DNA of 8,990 nt from Peptococcaceae bacterium UBA2264 (GCA_002347475.1 DDXI01000174.1:1-8990); one strand, 5' to 3'; shown: positions 1 to 6,554, counted from the stretch's first letter. Translations and numbers: made by a program. The notes: generated by a model not told the origin, from the letters alone.

Positions 1-42
1 AGAAGTCTGGAAGCCGAAAATATCACTTTGCCGCCGAAATAA
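1..42 (+). other. Possible 3' tail of an upstream gene
   Basis: The frame beginning at base 1 stays open for 13 codons and ends in TAA at 40-42. A second frame, from base 3, stays open to a TGA at 111-113. Either could be the last codons of a gene that begins before the window, but the pieces are too short to assign to a family and they compete with each other. No intrinsic terminator follows before the promoter at 83-111, so this is only a guess. Confidence 0.15.
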
Positions 43-82
43 TTGCGGCCATTAAGACACCTCTGTCTGGTTTAAGGAGTTC

Positions 83-111
83 TTGTCATTCCCCGGGCTG
101 GGTAGTAAAAT
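83..111 (+). promoter_or_regulatory. Sigma-A-type promoter of the GYD-domain gene
   Basis: TTGTCA at 83-88 and TAAAAT at 106-111 are separated by exactly 17 nt, one mismatch each from the housekeeping consensus. Transcription would start near 118, giving a leader of about 160 nt before the ATG at 282. This is read from sequence only. Confidence 0.55.
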
Positions 112-123
112 GATGGTATAGAT

Positions 124-155
124 GGGAGAATGTTAATTTCCCCATTGCTTCTCCC
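124..155 (+). other. Hairpin in the GYD leader
   Basis: GGGAGAA at 124-130 is a perfect complement of TTCTCCC at 149-155, with an 18-nt loop. A second short stem with one mismatch can form from GCCTGCC (206-212) and GGGAGGC (217-223). Neither is followed by a T-run, so they are not terminators. They may be leader structure in the mRNA, but I recognise no riboswitch family. Confidence 0.3.
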
Positions 156-281
156 CCATAAATCTGTTGATTCCGCAAGAAAATATGCAGCACAAATGGT
201 CAGGAGCCTGCCTGCGGGGAGGCGGATGCTATTGATGTTCGTGAGGAACTCAGGAGGAATTCAGAAGGGAGGAAAAATAAT

Positions 282-614
282 ATGGCTAAGTATCTTATTC
301 TCGGTACGTATACCCTGGACGGGGCTCGCGAGGTTCTCAGGGAGGGAGGTATCGTAACCAGGGACCGCTTTCTGGAGAATGTCCGCAATCTAGGAGGTCG
401 GGTGGAAGCATTCTACTATGCCTTCGGAGAAACTGATTTGTATACTATTGTCGACCTGCCGGACAATGTGAGTGTCGCTGCCTTGGCGATGGGGCTTAGT
501 ACCGGCGGCACTGTTAAAATGACTACCGTGGTCCTCATCACACCCGAAGAAACTGAGTTGGTTAAAGAGAAGGTACCTTTGGTTCGCCCTCACCACCCCA
601 GAAATATTTCCTGA
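282..614 (+). CDS. GYD domain-containing protein
   Basis: A 110-residue soluble protein of the GYD domain family (PF08734). Family members are small alpha/beta proteins of about 100 residues with a ferredoxin-like dimer fold. They are widespread in bacteria and archaea and have no established biochemical role. The family signature is visible: an N-terminal strand MAKYLILGTYT (1-11), a basic helix ending in LGGRVEAFYYAFGETD (37-52), the strand YTIVDLPDNVSVAALAM (54-70), and a last strand TTVVLITPEE (81-90). Residues 91-110 form a short polar tail. The start is set by AAGGGAGG at 265-272, nine nt before the ATG. The same frame is open back to 171 but has no other start codon. The gene stands alone between its own promoter and a terminator, so context suggests no partner. 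Family assignment is firm; function is unknown. Confidence 0.85.
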   Translation: MAKYLILGTYTLDGAREVLREGGIVTRDRFLENVRNLGGRVEAFYYAFGETDLYTIVDLPDNVSVAALAMGLSTGGTVKMTTVVLITPEETELVKEKVPLVRPHHPRNIS

Positions 615-621
615 AAATTTG

Positions 622-650
622 AACAAGAGCCGCAAGGCTCTTGTTTTATT
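622..650 (+). terminator. Intrinsic terminator, possibly bidirectional
   Basis: A perfect 10-bp stem (AACAAGAGCC at 622-631, GGCTCTTGTT at 636-645) closed by a GCAA tetraloop is followed by TTATTGTTCTTATTT. It lies just after the GYD stop. The convergent gerW gene ends at 689, so the same stem may also stop minus-strand transcripts. In that direction the U-tract is poorer. Confidence 0.85.
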
Positions 651-688
651 GTTCTTATTTTGCTCTGAACTAATACCTGTTCGCAGGC

Positions 689-1057
689 TTAGCCCTCTTT
701 GCTTTTTTCCATATCTTTCATTTTTTCCATGATATCCGGGACCATTTCAATTAGTTTGTCCATACTGCCGCCTTTTCTGATCGGCAGCATCTCTGTCTTG
801 TCACCCTGAATAACTAGGATAGCAGTGGGGGAAATTTTAGCCCCGCTGCCAGCCCCGCCGCCGGTACCCTGATTGTTTTTTTCGTCAGTGCCGCCCCCGC
901 CTCCAGTGCCCACTCCGAAGGAAATTTCCACGAAAGGGATAATGGTTGTTGTCCCAATAACCAGGGGTTCACCGACCACCGTCTTGGTCTGCAGGAACTT
1001 TTCCAGTTTTTCAAAAATAGTGTTCAGGTTATCGCTGATATCGAAGTTAGCTGCCAT
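689..1057 (-). CDS. gerW: GerW-family spore protein (YtfJ-like)
   Basis: A 122-residue protein of the GerW/YtfJ family. In Bacillus subtilis this protein is made in the forespore and takes part in spore germination. Visible features are an N-terminal amphipathic helix (1-26), then VVGEPLVIGTTTIIPFVEIS (27-46), the core TVxGxP/T-x-I-I-P block of the family. A very glycine-rich, hydrophilic stretch follows (48-73), then ISPTAILVIQGDKTEMLPI (75-93), and a helical, Met- and Lys-rich C-terminus. It is somewhat shorter than the roughly 150-residue B. subtilis protein. The start is supported by AAAGGAGGG at 1065-1073. Its first 11 nt overlap the end of the DUF2953 gene, which suggests translational coupling. 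The DUF2953-GerW pair matches the ytfI-ytfJ arrangement known in spore formers. The family call is confident; the germination role is inferred from the homologue. Confidence 0.9.
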   Translation of the reverse strand: MAANFDISDNLNTIFEKLEKFLQTKTVVGEPLVIGTTTIIPFVEISFGVGTGGGGGTDEKNNQGTGGGAGSGAKISPTAILVIQGDKTEMLPIRKGGSMDKLIEMVPDIMEKMKDMEKSKEG

Positions 1058-1808
1058 AGTGATGCCCTCCTTTGATTTTCAGTTTCAGATGTGCCAGAAG
1101 AGTATTTCTAATTGGCCGGCTAGTCAGGAAGCCGAGAAATATCCCCATAAACTGGGCTAACCAGAGCTTTCCGCCAATCAAAAAACTGCCTTGATAAATT
1201 TCTTTGTCAAATACCGGCTGCAGGTGAAGATCATAAGCCTTCGGGAGGAGATAGGACTGGGTGCTTAGGGCGCAGAGCAAACCGGTCAGCATGGGATCAG
1301 CAAATCCCAGGCGAACGCTGGCAGACAATCTTTGGGGCAGGCAAAATTTCAGGATCCGGCCCAGCAAAGAGAAGGCTGCTTTCAGGACATCTTTTTTCAG
1401 GTAGAGGCGCAAGGGAAAGTTTTTTTGGCCTGATTTCACTTTGCACTTGCTGCCTGATTTTTCAGGTTTTTTTACCTTCGCAGCTTTCTTCTTTTTGGCT
1501 TTCTGCTCCTCCGGTCTGATCTCAGCCGGAAGTTCGTTCCGGGAGGGATCCTGGCTGGGTCTGCTTTTGAGGGGGAAACCAAAAATTATGGGAGTTATCA
1601 CTGCTTTTTGCCCGGCCTGCCGCAGAAAATTGATTTTAAGACCGCCGAAAAACCAGGATACGAGGCCTTGGATCTGCAGCTGATCGCTATTCCCCCCCCC
1701 GATTTCATAGGTATAGGGTATGAGAACGACCAGAGCCAGAAGCAGGAGAATGCCCAGGAGGAGATACCAAATAACCAGTAAAATGAAACTTAATATCATC
1801 CAGATCAT
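1047..1808 (-). CDS. DUF2953 membrane-anchored protein (YtfI-like)
   Basis: A 253-residue protein of the DUF2953 family, the usual partner of GerW in spore formers (ytfI in B. subtilis). No biochemical role is established. Residues 4-30 form one strongly hydrophobic N-terminal helix, so the protein is probably anchored in the membrane. A beta-rich segment follows (33-61), then a long charged, Lys-rich linker (about 84-130) likely to be disordered. The conserved block LGFADPMLTG is at 167-176, and a second hydrophobic stretch at about 212-229 may be a hairpin or amphipathic element. The ATG at 1808 is preceded by GAAGGAGG (1815-1822) with six nt spacing; a second ATG at 1799 is less well placed. 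A run of nine G in the coding strand (1692-1700) encodes Gly37-39 and is a potential slippage site. The gene overlaps gerW by 11 nt and is probably cotranscribed with it. Confidence 0.82.
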   Translation of the reverse strand: MIWMILSFILLVIWYLLLGILLLLALVVLIPYTYEIGGGNSDQLQIQGLVSWFFGGLKINFLRQAGQKAVITPIIFGFPLKSRPSQDPSRNELPAEIRPEEQKAKKKKAAKVKKPEKSGSKCKVKSGQKNFPLRLYLKKDVLKAAFSLLGRILKFCLPQRLSASVRLGFADPMLTGLLCALSTQSYLLPKAYDLHLQPVFDKEIYQGSFLIGGKLWLAQFMGIFLGFLTSRPIRNTLLAHLKLKIKGGHHYGS

Positions 1809-1878
1809 GGCCGGCCTCCTTCAGCAGTTTATTCAATCGTTCAGCAATCAAATATCTTGGAGGAATGCCTTCAAGTAT

Positions 1879-1908
1879 ATTTTACCAGATTTTTCAGGTT
1901 ATTGTCAG
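1879..1908 (-). promoter_or_regulatory. Candidate promoter of the DUF2953-gerW operon
   Basis: On the minus strand, CTGACA (1908-1903) and TAAAAT (1884-1879) are 18 nt apart, with a TG one base before the -10 (extended -10). Transcription would begin near 1872, about 65 nt ahead of the ATG. The motif is of sigma-A type. I could not find a clear sigma-F or sigma-G element, which would be expected if the pair were controlled as in B. subtilis. Confidence 0.4.
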
Positions 1909-1964
1909 AATATTTCTTCAATCCGGAGTATTTTCCGGAAATAAGGCGGGACTGGTTTCTAACG

Positions 1965-1993
1965 TTGTTAAATTTCCAAATATATGATATACT
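1965..1993 (+). promoter_or_regulatory. Extended -10 sigma-A promoter of the TPR-helicase operon
   Basis: TTGTTA (1965-1970) and TATACT (1988-1993) are 17 nt apart, and the -10 is preceded by TGA, giving the extended form TGATATACT. Transcription should start near 2000. This is one of the two clearest promoters in the window. The resulting leader to the ATG at 2129 is about 130 nt and contains the terminator at 2061-2103. Confidence 0.7.
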
Positions 1994-2060
1994 TATAAAA
2001 GCAAAATTGTTTTTTCTACTAAGATGACTTTAATGTCGGAATAAAGCATTTCGGAATTAT

Positions 2061-2103
2061 AGAGCGGGAAACTCAATTGATTATGAGTTGCCTGCTCTTT
2101 TTT
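2061..2103 (+). terminator. Intrinsic terminator inside the TPR leader
   Basis: A 14-bp stem with one G-U pair and one mismatch pairs 2061-2075 with 2084-2098, closed by an 8-nt loop, and runs straight into TTTTTT. It lies between a strong promoter and the TPR start codon, both in the same orientation. On the minus strand no T-run follows, so it acts on plus-strand transcripts only. It could be an attenuator for the TPR-helicase operon or the end of a separate small RNA of about 105 nt. Confidence 0.75.
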
Positions 2104-2128
2104 ATTGGGATGAGGAGAAAAGAGGAAC

Positions 2129-2713
2129 ATGAAGAACGTGGAATTACAAAAATTATCAGTCGATGCCGGCAAAATGGCTTTAGGCAATATTTGGGGAAAA
2201 GAAGCGTACAGGATCAACAGGGCGATTCTGGAGATAGATCAGCATAATTGTGCTGCCTACACCAGGCTGGCGAAATACTATAAGCTGAAAAATAATATGA
2301 CTGAAGCTAAAAACATGTATTTAATGGCAATGAAAATTGATCCCAATAACCGGAGTGCTTTTAACAATTTGTATGAAATGAATAAAGATCAGGCGGATAG
2401 TGACAGAGTTGACGAAATCAAAACAGCCGGGGAATTATTTAAAGAGGGTCAGAAATCCATGCTGAAAAGCAAGTACAAACTGGCAGCAAAACTTTTTGCG
2501 AAGGCATACAGTCAAGAACCGTCATTAGTATATGCTGTCAACCTGGCTGGTGTTTATAAGAAACTGGGCAGTTATGACAAAATAGAGCTGTTATACAGAG
2601 AACTTCTCGAGAACAGCCCTAAGCAAGCGGATACAGATGATATTAATAATAAATTCCAGGAATATTTAGTGTCCGGCAGGGAATTGCCCAAAGAAAAAAT
2701 AACTAAGAAGTAG
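2129..2713 (+). CDS. Tetratricopeptide repeat protein
   Basis: A 194-residue soluble protein made mostly of TPR helices, which usually serve as protein-protein interaction scaffolds. Three units can be seen. Residues 41-74 hold AYTRLAKYY and end in the typical MKIDPNN. Residues 100-132 contain GELFKEGQKSMLKSKYKLAA. Residues 133-166 include LAGVYKKLGSYDKIELLYRE. An extra helical pair at 1-40 (ending ILEIDQHN) looks like a degenerate repeat. No signal peptide, membrane segment or enzyme motif is present. The ATG is preceded by AGAGGAAC, a weak, closely spaced ribosome site, with GAGGAG a little further upstream. The next gene is a DEAD-box helicase only 30 nt downstream, so the two are probably cotranscribed. 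Base composition is clearly more AT-rich than topB. The binding partner is unknown; the helicase is one candidate, purely from position. Confidence 0.8.
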   Translation: MKNVELQKLSVDAGKMALGNIWGKEAYRINRAILEIDQHNCAAYTRLAKYYKLKNNMTEAKNMYLMAMKIDPNNRSAFNNLYEMNKDQADSDRVDEIKTAGELFKEGQKSMLKSKYKLAAKLFAKAYSQEPSLVYAVNLAGVYKKLGSYDKIELLYRELLENSPKQADTDDINNKFQEYLVSGRELPKEKITKK

Positions 2714-2726
2714 TGGTCCACTACTT
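2708..2726. repeat. 19-bp perfect palindrome over the TPR stop codon
   Basis: AAGTAGTGG (2708-2716), a central T, and CCACTACTT (2718-2726) form a perfect inverted repeat that includes the TAG stop at 2711-2713. In RNA it could fold as an 8-bp stem with a GTC loop, ending four nt before the helicase ribosome site at 2730. It has no T-run, so it is not a terminator. It could be an operator, an mRNA hairpin tuning helicase expression, or chance. Confidence 0.6.
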
Positions 2727-2743
2727 AATAAGGAGAAAACGAA

Positions 2744-3895
2744 TTGAATTTTGAAAAACTGAACATCATTACACCTATCCTGAAGGCTATAAGCACGGCG
2801 GGATATACTATACCTACTCCTGTCCAGGAACAGGCGATACCCCTGATCCTTGGAGGGAAGGATTTGATCGGCTGTGCCCAAACAGGCACGGGTAAGACAG
2901 CAGCATTTGCTATTCCCCTGCTGCAGATTCTTCATCAGGACCAGAAAAATGGAAAAAGCCCCCGAATCATCCAAGCCTTGATCTTGACTCCGACCAGGGA
3001 ACTGGCAATTCAGATAGGCGAAAGTTTTGGTACCTACGGCAGACATACCGGACTTAAGCATACCGTGGTTTATGGCGGGGTATCTCAGGTTCCGCAAACA
3101 AAAGCGCTGCAGGCTGGAGTGGATATATTGGTAGCAACCCCTGGCAGACTGCTTGATCTGATGAACCAGAAGCATATCAATCTCGGACAAGTCAAGTTTT
3201 TTGTGCTTGATGAGGCCGATCGTATGCTGGACATGGGATTTTCCCGTGATGTGAAAAAAATCATAGCTCAACTGCCGCTCAAAAGACAAACCTTGTTGTT
3301 TTCGGCAACCATGCCTCCGGAAATTGCCAAACTGGCGGATACTCTGCTGTCTAACCCGGTGAAGGTGGAAGTTACTCCTGCTTCGTCCACGGTAGACACG
3401 ATCAATCAAACAGTTTATTTCGTCGAGCGCAAAGATAAGAAATCCTTGCTCATAAAGCTGTTAAAAAATACAGCAATCGATTCAGCCCTGGTGTTTACCA
3501 GGACAAAGTCCGGAGCTGACAGGGTGGCCAGAGATCTGGCCAAAGCCAGGATAACTGCCCAGGCTATTCATGGCGATAAATCTCAATTGGCGCGCCAACT
3601 GGCCTTGAAAAACTTCAAATTAAAACAGACCAGGGTTCTGGTCGCCACGGATATTGCCGCCAGAGGAATCGATGTGCAGGAGCTGTCCCATGTAATCAAT
3701 TTTGACATGCCCAATGTGCCGGAAACTTACGTCCATCGGATAGGAAGGACCGGCAGAGCGGGGCTGGGAGGGACGGCCTTGTCGTTTTGCGACAGAGAAG
3801 AAAAAGGTCAGCTGCGAGATATCCAGAAACTTATTTCCAAAAAGATACCTTTCATTGAGATTCGGCCTGATGCCCTGAATGTGGTTAGTGTCTGA
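2744..3895 (+). CDS. DEAD-box ATP-dependent RNA helicase, RhlE-like
   Basis: A 383-residue cytoplasmic helicase that unwinds short RNA duplexes with ATP, in roles such as ribosome assembly, RNA decay or cold adaptation. All core motifs are intact. The Q motif lies at about 19-33 (GYTIPTPVQEQAIP). Motif I is AQTGTGKT (45-52), Ia PTRELA (83-88), Ib TPGR (132-135), II DEAD (156-159) and III SAT (187-189). Motif IV is VFTRTK (250-255), V ATDIAARGID (301-310) and VI HRIGRTGRAG (331-340). The two RecA-like domains span about 1-210 and 215-370. It stops almost directly after domain 2, without the basic C-terminal tail of many RhlE, DeaD and CshA proteins, so RNA targeting must come from the core or a partner. 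The start is TTG, with AAGGAG at 2730-2735 eight nt upstream. It follows the TPR gene and ends the operon. Family is certain; the RhlE subgroup is likely. Confidence 0.93.
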   Translation: MNFEKLNIITPILKAISTAGYTIPTPVQEQAIPLILGGKDLIGCAQTGTGKTAAFAIPLLQILHQDQKNGKSPRIIQALILTPTRELAIQIGESFGTYGRHTGLKHTVVYGGVSQVPQTKALQAGVDILVATPGRLLDLMNQKHINLGQVKFFVLDEADRMLDMGFSRDVKKIIAQLPLKRQTLLFSATMPPEIAKLADTLLSNPVKVEVTPASSTVDTINQTVYFVERKDKKSLLIKLLKNTAIDSALVFTRTKSGADRVARDLAKARITAQAIHGDKSQLARQLALKNFKLKQTRVLVATDIAARGIDVQELSHVINFDMPNVPETYVHRIGRTGRAGLGGTALSFCDREEKGQLRDIQKLISKKIPFIEIRPDALNVVSV

Positions 3896-3955
3896 AACCG
3901 GAAATCAGGAGATATGTGTCCCTGAACAACATCACTAAAATCAATAAAATTAATC

Positions 3956-3981
3956 GGCGTGCGGAGAGCACGCCTTTTTTT
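3956..3981 (+). terminator. Intrinsic terminator after the helicase
   Basis: A perfect 7-bp GC-rich stem (GGCGTGC at 3956-3962, GCACGCC at 3968-3974) with loop GGAGA is followed directly by seven T. It closes the TPR-helicase operon and separates it from topB. Confidence 0.92.
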
Positions 3982-3995
3982 ACCCCATCAGAATA

Positions 3996-4025
3996 TTTGC
4001 CTGGAGCTGCCGGCAGTGCTAAACT
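3996..4025 (+). promoter_or_regulatory. Weak candidate promoter for topB
   Basis: TTTGCC (3996-4001) and TAAACT (4020-4025) are 18 nt apart, with TGC before the -10 (extended -10). A promoter is needed here because a strong terminator lies just upstream, but the match is only moderate. It would give a leader of about 70 nt to the ATG at 4104. Confidence 0.35.
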
Positions 4026-4103
4026 GAGGGCAAAGCGTTGAGGCAGAAGGCTCAGCAAGCTGTTTGGCTGGAACTGGAAATATCAGAAAAAGCGAGGGAT
4101 GGC

Positions 4104-6521
4104 ATGGGAAAGGTACTGATCGTAGCGGAAAAACCGGCGCAAGCCCGTGAATATGCCCTTGCCTTGGGAGTTAAAAATAAAGGACAAGGCTATCTGGAGA
4201 ACGAGAGTTATGTTATCAGCTGGTGTGTCGGTCATTTATTGGAATTGGAACGGCCGGAAGCCTATATGGATCTGGACAAGGTCGGGAGACGCTGGAGCCT
4301 GCAGCGGCTGCCTGTCCTGCCGGCAGTCAGCTCGTTTCGCCGGGTTGTCAAAGACGGGACAAGTCAACAGTTTCAGGTCCTGAAAAAATGGCTGCAAGCC
4401 TCGGAAATTGAGCGGGTCATTTGCGGTACAGATGCGGACCGGGAGGGCCAGCTCCTTTTTCAGGAGGTCTGGGACATGGTGCAATGCACAAAACCCTTAG
4501 CCCGGCTCTGGATTTCCTCCCTCACCACAGAAGCGATCCGGGAAGGGATGAATAATTTGCTTTCCGCTCAGACGGTGGCCGGTCTGGCTGCTGCCGGCTA
4601 TGGCCGGTCTATGGCTGACTGGGATTTTGGCATGAACCTGACTGAGGGTTTTACGGCTTTGTTTGGCAGTTTTGATCCTGTGCGCAAGAAACCCAATGTC
4701 ATCTCCATCGGCAGGGTCCAGACCCCGACCCTGGCCTTGATAACAGAGCGGGAATGGGAAATTGAGCAGTTTGTCCCGGAAACCTACTATGAAATCATCG
4801 CCGCCTTTCAGGCGGAGCAGGGAGAGTATGAGGGGACCTGGCTGGAAACGCTGCAGGAAAGCAAGCAAAAAGGCAAACCGGCTGCCGGGAAGAATAATAA
4901 GCAGGAAGGCGGGCGTCTGAACGAGCGGCGGCTGGCTGAGGCCATCGCAGCCAAAATCCAGGGCCGGCCGGGCAGGATAGTTAAGGCAGAGCAGAAAAAG
5001 GTCTCAGAACCACCGCCGCTGCTCTTTGACCTGACCAGCCTGACGGTGACGGCTTCCAAACGCTATGGTATGAGCGCAGAAAAAGTACTGGAAGCAGCCC
5101 AGTCTCTTTATGAGAAAAAGGCCATCACCTATCCCAGGACGGATTGCGCCTATCTTCCCGCCGATATTATTCCCAAACTGCCGACCCATCTGGCAGCGGT
5201 CCGGCAGGATCCTTATACGGCCAGCGCGGAGGAAGCCGGCAGTTATGGGGTTCCGAAAAGCAAACGGGTCATTAATACGATTACAGCTCACCATGCCATT
5301 ATTCCCACGACGGAAAAGATTCGTCTGGAGAAACTTGCCGAGGCCGAACGACTGCTTTACGATTTGATCGTCCGCCGTTTTCTGGCGGTCTGGTACCCGG
5401 CTGCCTGGTACCTGCAGACGGAAATCATCACCAATGTGGAACAGGAACTTTTCCGGACCAAAGGCCGGATCCTGCTCAGCCCGGGCTGGAAAATGGTTTA
5501 CAGTTCTGATGAGCCGGACAACCGCCCGCCAAAAGGCAAGCAGGCCGAAGATGAAAACAAGGAATTGCCTCCGGTCCAGCTGGGAGAGATGGTCTTAACC
5601 AAAGAGGTCAGGATCGAGGAAAAAAGCACCAAACCGCCCAAACGTTATACCCAGGGGGATCTGCTCAAGGTTATGGAAAGCGCCGGCAAACAGATCGAAG
5701 ACGACGTTTTAAGGCAGCAGATGAAAGGGAAAGGGCTGGGAACCGTAGCCACCCGGCCGGCGATAATTGAAAATCTTCTCCAGCGCGGCTACATATACCA
5801 GCAGCAAAAAGCCTTGAAACCCACGGAAAAAGGAACGGAACTGATCGCCTTGATCAAAAGCAGGCTGCCCCGGGCCCGCCTCCTGATCAGCGCGGAAATG
5901 ACCGGCCAGCTGGAATATGAACTGGCCCAGGTCGAAAAAGGCGAACAGACCCTGGAAAACTACATGGCGGAGGTAGCGGCAGAAATCAGGTCTATTCTGG
6001 CGGAACTGCGTGCCTATGAACAAAATCACGGCAAAACCCCGCTTTCCCTCTCCCCGGCCGGGAGCGAAAAAAACGAAGGCCTGAAGAAAAAAGGCCAGGG
6101 CCGGAGTAAAGGCGCCAAGAAAGCGGCAGCGAAGGCCGAAGGGGGCAACAAGCGGCCCCTGGCTGCCGGACCAGGCGAAGGAATATCTGGGGAACAAACT
6201 CCGCCGGCAAGCAGGCCGGCCGAAAATCTGCCGGCAACCTTGGGTGTTTGTCCCAAGTGCGGGGGTAATGTGATTGAGGGCAGGAAAGGCTATGGCTGTG
6301 CCAACTGGAAAAAAGGCTGCACCTTCGTTGTCTGGAAAACCTCAATCTGCGGGAAAATTCTTACCGTCAGCCAGGTCAAGAGCCTCCTGAAAAAAGGCCG
6401 GACGCCCTTGCTCAAGGGCTTTAAAAGTAAAAACGGCAAATCGTTTAATGCTTACCTGGTCTGGGAAGAGGCCGCGCAGGGTAAGATAAAGTTTGAGTTT
6501 CCGGGTTCGGAAAAAGTTTGA
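4104..6521 (+). CDS. topB: DNA topoisomerase III (type IA)
   Basis: An 805-residue type IA topoisomerase that cuts one DNA strand through a 5'-phosphotyrosine link and passes another strand, decatenating and relaxing DNA. The Toprim domain covers about 1-145, with the acidic site Glu9 in VAEKP and GTDADREG (108-115; Asp110, Asp112, Glu114). The catalytic Tyr343 lies in ITYPRTDC (341-348), and TAHHAIIPT follows at 394-402. GLGTVATRPAIIE (544-556) is the conserved domain IV motif. A low-complexity Lys/Ala/Gly/Pro linker (about 641-712) leads to a zinc ribbon (Cys716, Cys719, Cys732, Cys739) and a topoisomerase C-terminal repeat (743-799). It is longer than the roughly 730-residue B. subtilis enzyme, owing to this linker and a Lys/Gly-rich insert at about 250-275. 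The ATG was chosen for GAGGG at 4094-4098 and because VLIVAEKP begins right after it. The frame is open upstream to a TTG at 4038. The DUF362 gene follows after 33 nt. Confidence 0.93.
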   Translation: MGKVLIVAEKPAQAREYALALGVKNKGQGYLENESYVISWCVGHLLELERPEAYMDLDKVGRRWSLQRLPVLPAVSSFRRVVKDGTSQQFQVLKKWLQASEIERVICGTDADREGQLLFQEVWDMVQCTKPLARLWISSLTTEAIREGMNNLLSAQTVAGLAAAGYGRSMADWDFGMNLTEGFTALFGSFDPVRKKPNVISIGRVQTPTLALITEREWEIEQFVPETYYEIIAAFQAEQGEYEGTWLETLQESKQKGKPAAGKNNKQEGGRLNERRLAEAIAAKIQGRPGRIVKAEQKKVSEPPPLLFDLTSLTVTASKRYGMSAEKVLEAAQSLYEKKAITYPRTDCAYLPADIIPKLPTHLAAVRQDPYTASAEEAGSYGVPKSKRVINTITAHHAIIPTTEKIRLEKLAEAERLLYDLIVRRFLAVWYPAAWYLQTEIITNVEQELFRTKGRILLSPGWKMVYSSDEPDNRPPKGKQAEDENKELPPVQLGEMVLTKEVRIEEKSTKPPKRYTQGDLLKVMESAGKQIEDDVLRQQMKGKGLGTVATRPAIIENLLQRGYIYQQQKALKPTEKGTELIALIKSRLPRARLLISAEMTGQLEYELAQVEKGEQTLENYMAEVAAEIRSILAELRAYEQNHGKTPLSLSPAGSEKNEGLKKKGQGRSKGAKKAAAKAEGGNKRPLAAGPGEGISGEQTPPASRPAENLPATLGVCPKCGGNVIEGRKGYGCANWKKGCTFVVWKTSICGKILTVSQVKSLLKKGRTPLLKGFKSKNGKSFNAYLVWEEAAQGKIKFEFPGSEKV

Positions 6522-6554
6522 ACAGGAGCAGCTGCCGAAAAGCGGAGGGATGTT

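Larger units (their letters stand above)
1809..2128. other. Divergent intergenic region (320 nt)
   Basis: This AT-rich stretch separates the minus-strand DUF2953-gerW pair from the plus-strand TPR gene. It holds the minus-strand promoter (1908-1879), the plus-strand promoter (1965-1993), and a leader with its own intrinsic terminator (2061-2103). TCCGGA occurs twice near 1922-1940. I see no full-length gene in it. A 48-codon minus-strand frame (1851-1705) runs into the DUF2953 gene and is discussed under findings. Confidence 0.7.

Noticed and set aside
130..357. 75-codon plus-strand frame in the GYD leader
   Set aside because: It has no ribosome site, overlaps the GYD gene in another frame, and its sequence becomes Arg/Ser/Gly-rich without a recognisable fold.
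873..1160. 95-codon plus-strand frame opposite gerW
   Set aside because: Its proline-rich start is the antisense of the glycine-rich GerW linker.
2000..2060. Known riboswitch in the TPR leader
   Set aside because: I looked for fluoride, preQ1, guanidine, c-di-GMP and T-box hallmarks and recognised none, so only an unspecific attenuator is proposed.
2666..3409. Minus-strand open frame of 247 codons opposite the helicase
   Set aside because: It lies antisense to a gene with every helicase motif intact, and its translation shows no family features.
4038..4103. In-frame TTG start extending topB by 22 residues
   Set aside because: The extension has no clear ribosome site, whereas the ATG at 4104 has GAGGG at a good distance and starts directly into the conserved Toprim strand.
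5709..6345. Several minus-strand open frames opposite the 3' half of topB
   Set aside because: They mirror the low-complexity and GC-rich topB sequence and show no ribosome site or recognisable domain.
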